From Owenia fusiformis (Eukaryota; Annelida; Polychaeta; Sabellida; Oweniidae): DNA of 60,000 bases. This document shows positions 55,701-60,000 of this stretch, piece by piece. Position numbers and translations under genes: made by a program. The DNA is taken from assembly GCA_903813345.2 (NCBI GenBank), contig CAIIXF020000002.1:5930001-5990000 (forward strand), read 5' to 3'. Numbering within the stretch: position 1 is the stretch's first letter; every line of letters starts with the position of its first letter. The notes under the pieces were generated by a model. That model did not search any database, was not told where the DNA came from, and worked only from the letters and a program-made list of their open reading frames with translations.

Positions 55701-57047
55701 CCCCATAGACTCCATGTTACAAAATCACAAAAAGTGAATTATCTTCTCTTGTATTGGACAGATAACATTTTTTTTTACCGGACATATTTTAATTTGCATA
55801 ACTATTAGATACATAAGGGTTATATGAAAACTGAACCACGCAAATAGATGTAATTTAAGTTAAATGGAACTTTCTACCATACCCGCCATGCTATCTGACC
55901 CGAACGAGCCACCTGGTGGTGAATCTGGTAACTACCTACTCGCATCTGCGTTATTGGTTAACATGGGAATGTCGATTTTCAAAAATTCATCAAATTTATC
56001 ATCAATTTTCGACTTATTGTAATTGAGGAAAAAATTGACAAAATTTGGAGGTATTGGAAATAAAGTCAAATTACGTTTCACTTAATACTTAGTATTTTCT
56101 TCGCTGGTTATGTAAATAAAAATTCAAAGGTAAAGAGGCTTTAACACGTAGTTCAATGGGGGGAGCTAAGGTTGCCAAACATGTGGAGGGGAGTGTATGT
56201 TCTTATTGAATGTGTTGAACTTTTATGAAACTTACAAATATTCGCAAAATGTGGAAGTAATCTCTACAATGCAGATGGAAAATAATGAAACGAAATAACT
56301 ATATATTTATAGCGCGAGACATCTATCGGCGAGCTCAGAAATGAAAAGCATGAACCAATTTGACGCGTCAGAACAGCAACTCATCCGCCGTGAAAACATT
56401 GATAAAAACACACGAGGTTTGGAATAAGTATTCAAATTGTGTAAGTAACGACATTTTAACTTCCAATTCAAAGTTCAAACTATATTCTCTCTCACTCAGA
56501 TAAACCCATCTATGTAGGCGTTGACACAAATAAAATAACAGGAGGCAGCGCTGACACAGTATTGATGAGTGCTGTCAAATGTAATGGTGATGAAGCAAAC
56601 ATTGCTGAGTGTACCTTTCAGTTTGGCGATGAAGCATCGTGCATATCTAACAGTAGAGCCAGCGTTTTTTGTCATCAAATAGAGATTTTCAAGCCAATAG
56701 AGCGTGGACTGGTCCAGCTGAACATTGGACATCTGGGAAAAGACAAATGGCGGTGGTTATGTGGTGATAATAACGATAAAAACACTAGAGATGTGCTTTG
56801 CTTCACTAAAACTGGTACTAGAAATTCAAGAATACTTCCTTCTCGATTCGACGTTTCAACGTCCAGTGTACGCGACTATTTTCTTGCATATAGGAGGCTT
56901 AAAAAGTACAAACCTCACACCATATTTTATTGGCCCGTTGTCAAGTTTAAATGTCTGGGTCATGAAGTTTCTATCGGACAGTGCGAATTGAAAGAAAGTT
57001 ACAACTGTACGCAGCTAGCTGTCATTGACTGTCGTGGAAGCCGTTGA
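43730..57047 (+). CDS. SRCR gene copy 3: intact eight-exon secreted multi-SRCR protein
   Basis: Exons 43730-43775, 44736-44954, 45223-45368, 45575-45698, 47413-47943, 48175-49158, 54725-54886, 56500-57047 (46, 219, 146, 124, 531, 984, 162 and 548 bp) sum to 2,760 nt: 919 residues and a TGA with no internal stop. All introns are GT-AG; phases 1,1,0,1,1,1,1. Layout: signal peptide 1-15; SRCR1 about 27-146; SRCR2 150-252; SRCR3 253-352; SRCR4 357-465; SRCR5 466-575; SRCR6 (loose) 576-682; SRCR7 683-795; SRCR8 796-919. The CRQLG core and paired cysteines repeat in most domains. No transmembrane segment, so a soluble pattern-recognition or scavenger-like role is inferred from the family. Intron 6 holds the 4.4-kb composite element. 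Confidence 0.85.
43776..44735. other. Intron 1 of SRCR copy 3
   Basis: AT-rich; no recognisable exon or repeat apart from phrases like 'cactcaa..atctcatatctt' that echo sequence near 15226 and 16898. Confidence 0.45.
44736..44954 (+). CDS. SRCR copy 3 exon 2 (first half of domain 1)
   Basis: Acceptor TTACATAAAG, donor TCAA|gtatgc, 219 bp, phase 1-1. After a linker with N-V-T (a potential glycosylation site) and [11 protein letters not shown] come [19 protein letters not shown] and [16 protein letters not shown], the canonical first half of an SRCR domain. The acceptor has a modest pyrimidine tract but is the only one that fits the phase. Confidence 0.75.
45223..45368 (+). CDS. SRCR copy 3 exon 3 (second half of domain 1)
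   Basis: Acceptor GATTTCAG, 146 bp, phase 1 to 0, donor TGCAAA|gtaata. It reads [20 protein letters not shown] then [16 protein letters not shown]. Unspliced, the frame stops at TGA 45381-45383, as in copy 2. Confidence 0.8.
45575..45698 (+). CDS. SRCR copy 3 exon 4 (end of domain 1, start of domain 2)
   Basis: Acceptor TAAATTTCAG, 124 bp, phase 0 to 1, donor CACG|gtaagc. It reads [20 protein letters not shown] and [12 protein letters not shown]. It supplies the last cysteine of domain 1 and the first strand of domain 2. Confidence 0.78.
45699..47412. other. Intron 4 of SRCR copy 3 with an old LINE tail
   Basis: The open frame 46745-46939 ends [20 protein letters not shown], the zinc-finger-like C-terminus of a non-LTR RT. 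An AATACAATACAA tail follows at 47222-47252. The same fragment is in intron 4 of copy 2, so the insertion predates the duplication. Other frames are chance. Confidence 0.65.
46745..47252 (+). mobile_element. Non-LTR retrotransposon 3' fragment, also present in copy 2
   Basis: [20 protein letters not shown] is a Cys-x2-Cys...Cys motif of LINE ORF2 ends. The tail ends in ACAAT repeats. The orthologous fragment in copy 2 runs about 34850-35350 and has lost the ILKC segment. Confidence 0.6.
47413..47943 (+). CDS. SRCR copy 3 exon 5 (domains 2-3)
   Basis: Acceptor CTTGCATAG, donor AAAA|gtatgt, 531 bp, phase 1-1. [40 protein letters not shown] (with an N-G-T glycosylation motif), closing VICE; then the divergent domain 3, [20 protein letters not shown] to KWTSCSDEP. 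Confidence 0.9.
48175..49158 (+). CDS. SRCR copy 3 exon 6 (domains 4-6)
   Basis: Acceptor TTGTTTAAAG, donor CCGG|gttagt, 984 bp, phase 1-1; 15 bp shorter than in copy 2, the difference lying near [12 protein letters not shown]. Domain 4 [12 protein letters not shown] and [14 protein letters not shown]; domain 5 [13 protein letters not shown] and [16 protein letters not shown]; domain 6 [20 protein letters not shown] to [15 protein letters not shown]. Confidence 0.9.
49159..49871. other. Intron 6 of SRCR copy 3, proximal part
   Basis: AT-rich, then from about 49610 the TTGACCTTTG / TTTTCTCCC minisatellite also seen in copy 2. Interrupted by the composite element at 49877. Confidence 0.6.
50826..51203 (-). 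pseudogene. LINE ORF2 C-terminal Cys-rich domain
   Basis: [20 protein letters not shown] is the characteristic zinc-binding tail of non-LTR ORF2. It overlaps the preceding frame (51098-51697) in a different register, so a frameshift separates them. Confidence 0.75.
51098..51697 (-). pseudogene. LINE ORF2 segment downstream of the RT fingers and palm
   Basis: [20 protein letters not shown], then [11 protein letters not shown] and [17 protein letters not shown] are the conserved post-RT block of CR1/Jockey-type elements (typically 'S.LEYAS.VW.P....I..LE.VQR.A'). Intact for 199 codons. Confidence 0.85.
52096..52287 (-). pseudogene. LINE reverse transcriptase palm segment
   Basis: [20 protein letters not shown] contains the first catalytic Asp of the RT (LDISKAFD). 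Stops or frameshifts lie on both sides. Confidence 0.85.
52359..53228 (-). pseudogene. LINE ORF2 linker and RT N-terminal part
   Basis: 289 open codons. The region between endonuclease and RT includes [19 protein letters not shown], and the RT N-terminal motif is [20 protein letters not shown]. Frame lost just past the ISKVFERL motif. Confidence 0.85.
53280..53621 (-). pseudogene. LINE APE-type endonuclease, C-terminal half
   Basis: [19 protein letters not shown] (the GDFN catalytic motif) and [14 protein letters not shown] (LDLIIT) with [11 protein letters not shown] (the DH catalytic pair). The upstream half is not recognisable. Confidence 0.85.
54320..54724. other. Intron 6 of SRCR copy 3, distal part
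   Basis: It resumes the minisatellite (ATTGACCTTTACTTTTGGTC; ATATGTTGACCTTTGCG) that the composite element interrupted, then CCAGACTAAGGTAGTTATTT and the exon 7 acceptor. Confidence 0.65.
54725..54886 (+). CDS. SRCR copy 3 exon 7 (first half of domain 7)
   Basis: Acceptor ATCAAATAG, donor AAGT|gtaagt, 162 bp, phase 1-1. [40 protein letters not shown]. Same intron position inside the SRCR fold as between exons 2 and 3. Confidence 0.88.
54887..56499. other. Intron 7 of SRCR copy 3
   Basis: It contains an open frame 54989-55285 (basic, Arg/Ser-rich) in repeat-like GC-richer sequence that I cannot assign, and the dispersed repeat 55540-55960 shared with 43060-43480. It lacks the MULE-like element found in copy 2. 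Confidence 0.5.
55540..55960. repeat. Dispersed repeat, direct copy at 43060-43480
   Basis: Same ordered phrases as the intergenic copy (CTAGAAATGTGGTTT; TTGTATTGGACAGATAACAT; GAGCCACCTGGTGGTGAA). Confidence 0.75.
56500..57047 (+). CDS. SRCR copy 3 exon 8 (end of domain 7, domain 8, stop)
   Basis: Acceptor CTCACTCAG, stop TGA at 57045-57047. [46 protein letters not shown]; then [50 protein letters not shown]. The last domain lacks the CRQLG motif ([12 protein letters not shown] instead), so it is a derived SRCR. Confidence 0.9.
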
Positions 57048-57308
57048 TATAGAGTGACGCACGAGTACAACCAGACCCCATGATTCAGTGACAGAATTTG
57101 AGGACCTACGAACACTAACGTAACCATGCATGAGGCAAACGAGGAAACTGCCTCGCCAAAATTTACAAAAAAATCAAAACATTTTTTAAACTAAAATTCG
57201 GGAAATGTAATCGAAAGGTAGAAATTCACCTATTTAGCCAAATGATTTTTGGCTTCAATGCGATGAGATGATATATAATGTAATTTAGATACAACGTAAC
57301 TGCAATCA

Positions 57309-57314
57309 AATAAA
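57309..57314 (+). terminator. Polyadenylation signal of SRCR copy 3
   Basis: AATAAA in TGCAATCAAATAAAATACTT, 262 bp past the stop codon. Same relative place as in copies 1 and 2. Confidence 0.6.
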
Positions 57315-57777
57315 ATACTTATTACAACTTAATACCATACACCTTATGTTTAACGATGGCTCGACATATGAAACAAGTCAGCAAAATAGTGAACTTACTC
57401 TCATTGAATATGAACAAATAAGGAAAGTATTTCAAAGACACGCCAAAGACCACATATCACTCTATTCCAGCTCATCGTATCTACGCAAAACATGTTATCG
57501 AATCCTACGACCACTGTCAGTCAATAGCCGTACACTAGTACAACGTCGGTGTTATGTAACGCCGGTGTTCATAAATATGTACCAGTGTTACATCTAACTT
57601 TAGAACGGCGATATATACATTATTTTTATGGTTTACATATGAATCCAAACACCGTTTATATAAACTATACGCGGATGCACTCATAGCCTTATAGGAACTT
57701 GTGAACGATGGATGTCAGAAAATGCTGTCGCTGTGTTCCATTTTCTTGGTGTAAACAAGAAATCTGGACCGTGTATT
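57315..57777. other. Downstream flank of SRCR copy 3
   Basis: Partly paralogous to the flank of copy 2 (GGCTCGACATATGAA; AAAGACACGCCAAAGACCAC). An 83-codon open frame here (57346-57597) is not conserved in frame in the other copy, so it is not called as a gene. Confidence 0.5.
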
Positions 57778-58158
57778 CACCCTTGGTATACGCAGCTAAC
57801 GAAAATTGTGAAACTCACAAGATGTAAATAGCATGTCATTTACATCATACCTTGATGGGGAAAAATAGATCTTATATGTTAGAAGTACTAAATAAAAGTT
57901 ATCGTGAAAATGAGACAGTCGTTCTCGAGAGAAAAGAGCATAAATGCGCATTTAGAGAGTTTTGGTCCGTTTAAAAATCTGTAAAAAATTGGGGTACTTA
58001 AAAGCATCGGGAGGCATCATATATTTCAAATTAGACACGAGGAATTCAATATTGAGCAAGTTATGGCTATTTTAAATTCAAATAAAACCGTTAACCCGTA
58101 CCGGTCCAGCTTTTGACCCGTACCGGTCAATTTTCGTTAGCTGCGTATACCAAGGGTG
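57778..58158. mobile_element. 381-bp MITE with 31-bp TIRs and GTATT duplication
   Basis: CACCCTTGGTATACGCAGCT at 57778 is mirrored by AGCTGCGTATACCAAGGGTG ending at 58158, and the arms extend to GAAAATTG / CAATTTTC. GTATT flanks both sides (57773-57777 and 58159-58163). The interior holds only AT-rich sequence and a short CCCGTACCGGTC direct repeat (58095, 58117). Confidence 0.88.
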
Positions 58159-58163
58159 GTATT

Positions 58164-58448
58164 GAGAAAATCAAATTGAGGTTAAGCATGGACGTATATA
58201 CGTTGATAGACGTCCATGGGGTAAGACACGATATTCAGATCCTTCGTAATCAAATAAGGTATGCCATATCCACATTTGCTAGTGTTAGGGGACAGTGGTT
58301 ACCGAAGGAGGATGGGGCAAGATGGGCCACCAAGTTTATTTTATCGTTTTGAAATATATATCTCCTTTGGATATGATCTCCTGACAGGGATCATTAAAAT
58401 CAAGATCATCTTGGCAGTTTCCCGCTGTAATTAGTCGATTCTGGGCAT
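58164..58448. other. Intergenic sequence, no feature
   Basis: A short frame from 58113 to 58352 spans the MITE border and is not credible as a gene. Confidence 0.4.
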
Positions 58449-58745
58449 TATTGGCCAAAATGCCATAATACGTCACTTCCGCTGAATATAATAGTATTCT
58501 CTACAAGTATGGATCGAGTAACTTCAATAGTATTACCGTAGGTTTGAAATGATGATGTTGAACTGATGTTAACGCCATTGGCCAAACTGCCCTAATACGT
58601 CACTTCCGCTGAATATAATAGTATTCTCTACAAGTATGGATCGAGTAACTTCAATAGTATTACCGTAGGTTTGAAATGATGATGTTGAACTGATGTTAAC
58701 GCCATTGGCCAAACTGTCCTAATACGTCACTTCCGCTGAATAGAA
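58449..58745. repeat. 127-bp tandem repeat, about 2.3 copies
   Basis: TACGTCACTTCCGCTGAATA recurs at about 58469, 58596 and 58723 (period 127). The second and third units are almost identical, including TATGGATCGAGTAACTTCAA and GAAATGATGATGTTGAACTG. Confidence 0.95.
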
Positions 58746-60000
58746 AAAAGTAGTTTTAAAAAATGAATGTAGTCCCAACACAATTGTGATCATGACGAGT
58801 CAGTAAGCTAGTATGTAGATACAGTTGTCATCTTTTTGCAATGACAACATGCCATTTCTTCTGAAAATGCGTTCATTTGGATTATCTGAAGGAAAATTTC
58901 GAGTCAAGTGGCTTATTTATTTTGCCTTCATTTTTGTGAATTTCAATTTCTATCGGCAGAGAGAGGGGGTAGTGTTAATTATTTCAAAAAGTAGATGTTT
59001 GGCCCCTATTGAGTTAAAGTGCCCGATAAAGTATAAAATGCGCATGCGTCCAGGTGTTGATAAACTATAAATAGCGAAAATCCAGGGTTTGTCACCACAA
59101 GGTAAGCCAGGACGTGTTGAGAGAACAGCTAGTGTTGATATTGAATTTATATGTAGCCAGATAAGTTTCCTTATTGAAATTACATATGGTTATTAGCAAT
59201 ACTTTGTAGGTGCTAAATAATAAAATATTTAGAGTATATATGAGAGAAATCGGTCATTTCGAACCTGTTGAAAAGTTTGTGGCTCTCGGCTACACCGGGG
59301 AATTTACTTCCATGAGTACACACATAAATGTGGGGTTCCCCAAGAGGTACGCGACAAGGTGACCTGGCATCAAATGTGCGACTAAATGCTACTATCGAGA
59401 AGATAAAATAACGAATACGACAATAAGTTATTGCATGTGACAATTCCGAGCCTTCATCTCACTGAAGTATTTTGAAGTGAAAATAGGGTTTTTGTTTTGA
59501 TACATGGATTCAGATGAACGTAACTTTATTCTGACAACAAATCAAAACTGAACAAAATTGATTGTACGTAACAGACAATTTATTGTTTTCCAATGTTTTG
59601 ATTGGCTAAACGAATGAAACCAACAAATTATGACATGTAAAATGACAATTTTGAAATGTAAAATTTAAAAGTGACAAACACAACCTCCCTATCCACTCTT
59701 TGGGAGCCCTAGAAAATTAGTAATATGTACATGCAGCAGTGGTAGTGTGCAGCTTATTATCACACTACGCTTTGTATTCTAAAGCCTGTTGTTTGTAATT
59801 ACACTGTTCACTCAACGTATGTTTTGTGTGTGGGCAGTCAACGATAATCATTGTTTTATCCCGGTTATATGACCTCGGCAATTATAACAAAACCGTACTA
59901 AACGAAAAAACGCAAATAAGAGAAAGCTTTCACACACATATAAAAAATGAACTAGTCTAATCTGCCAGTATAAACTCTGTGCTATACGTAGCCGGGTCAG
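58746..60000. other. Intergenic right edge
   Basis: Two short open frames (58825-59070 plus; 59213-59443 minus) lack recognisable motifs. No SRCR exon, splice-bounded domain or repeat shared with the rest of the window was found. Confidence 0.4.

Noticed and set aside
57346-57597. 83-codon open frame after SRCR copy 3
   Set aside because: The homologous sequence after copy 2 (41930-42200) does not keep the frame, so it is unlikely to be coding.

Overview
The window looks like AT-rich genomic DNA from a marine invertebrate. It has long introns, phase-1 extracellular modules and a dense, layered load of decayed transposable elements. Expanded SRCR and EGF genes, with many TACATGTA-type palindromes, make a bivalve mollusc or related lophotrochozoan my best guess; this is an inference from style, not a placement. 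No rRNA, CRISPR or bacterial-type operon is visible.

Left part (1-13.2 kb). A 162-bp tandem array (about 284-1290) is followed by the 3' end of a non-LTR retrotransposon with a TACA-repeat tail (1630-2302). On the minus strand is the 5' portion of a cell-surface gene. Exon 1 (13142-12944) encodes a short cytoplasmic N-terminus and one hydrophobic anchor (type II topology). It is followed by EGF exons at 12494-12387, 11029-10898, 5259-5095, 4443-4324 and 3148-3038, all phase 1; the gene probably continues past the left edge. Its introns hold a large fold-back structure (about 6048-10865), a TA-flanked inverted-repeat element (11578-12219) and a hairpin element (3503-3680).

Middle and right (15-57.6 kb). 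Three tandem plus-strand copies of a scavenger receptor cysteine-rich (SRCR) gene. Copy 3 (43730-57047) appears intact: eight exons with compatible phases give a 2,760-nt CDS (919 aa) for a secreted protein with a signal peptide and about eight SRCR or SRCR-like domains. Copy 2 (26330-41601) has the same exon plan, but a LINE fragment replaced the start of exon 2. Copy 1 (15143-20590) is decayed: exons 2, 3 and 6 and most of exon 4 are missing, and exon 8 is split by a 2.1-kb inverted-repeat element.

Because the copies are paralogous, empty sites in one copy date and delimit insertions in another. Examples are a MULE-like element with a 9-bp duplication (39103-40078), a Helitron-like insertion full of internal repeats (29520-33322), and a 4.4-kb composite (49877-54314). 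The composite has perfect 34-bp terminal inverted repeats beginning CACTGTG, flanked by TTGAA duplications, and carries a dead LINE. Its ends resemble the RSS-like ends of Transib/RAG-type transposons and are the observation I would check first.

Far right (57.6-60 kb): a 381-bp MITE with a 5-bp duplication, a 127-bp tandem repeat, and otherwise unannotated intergenic DNA.
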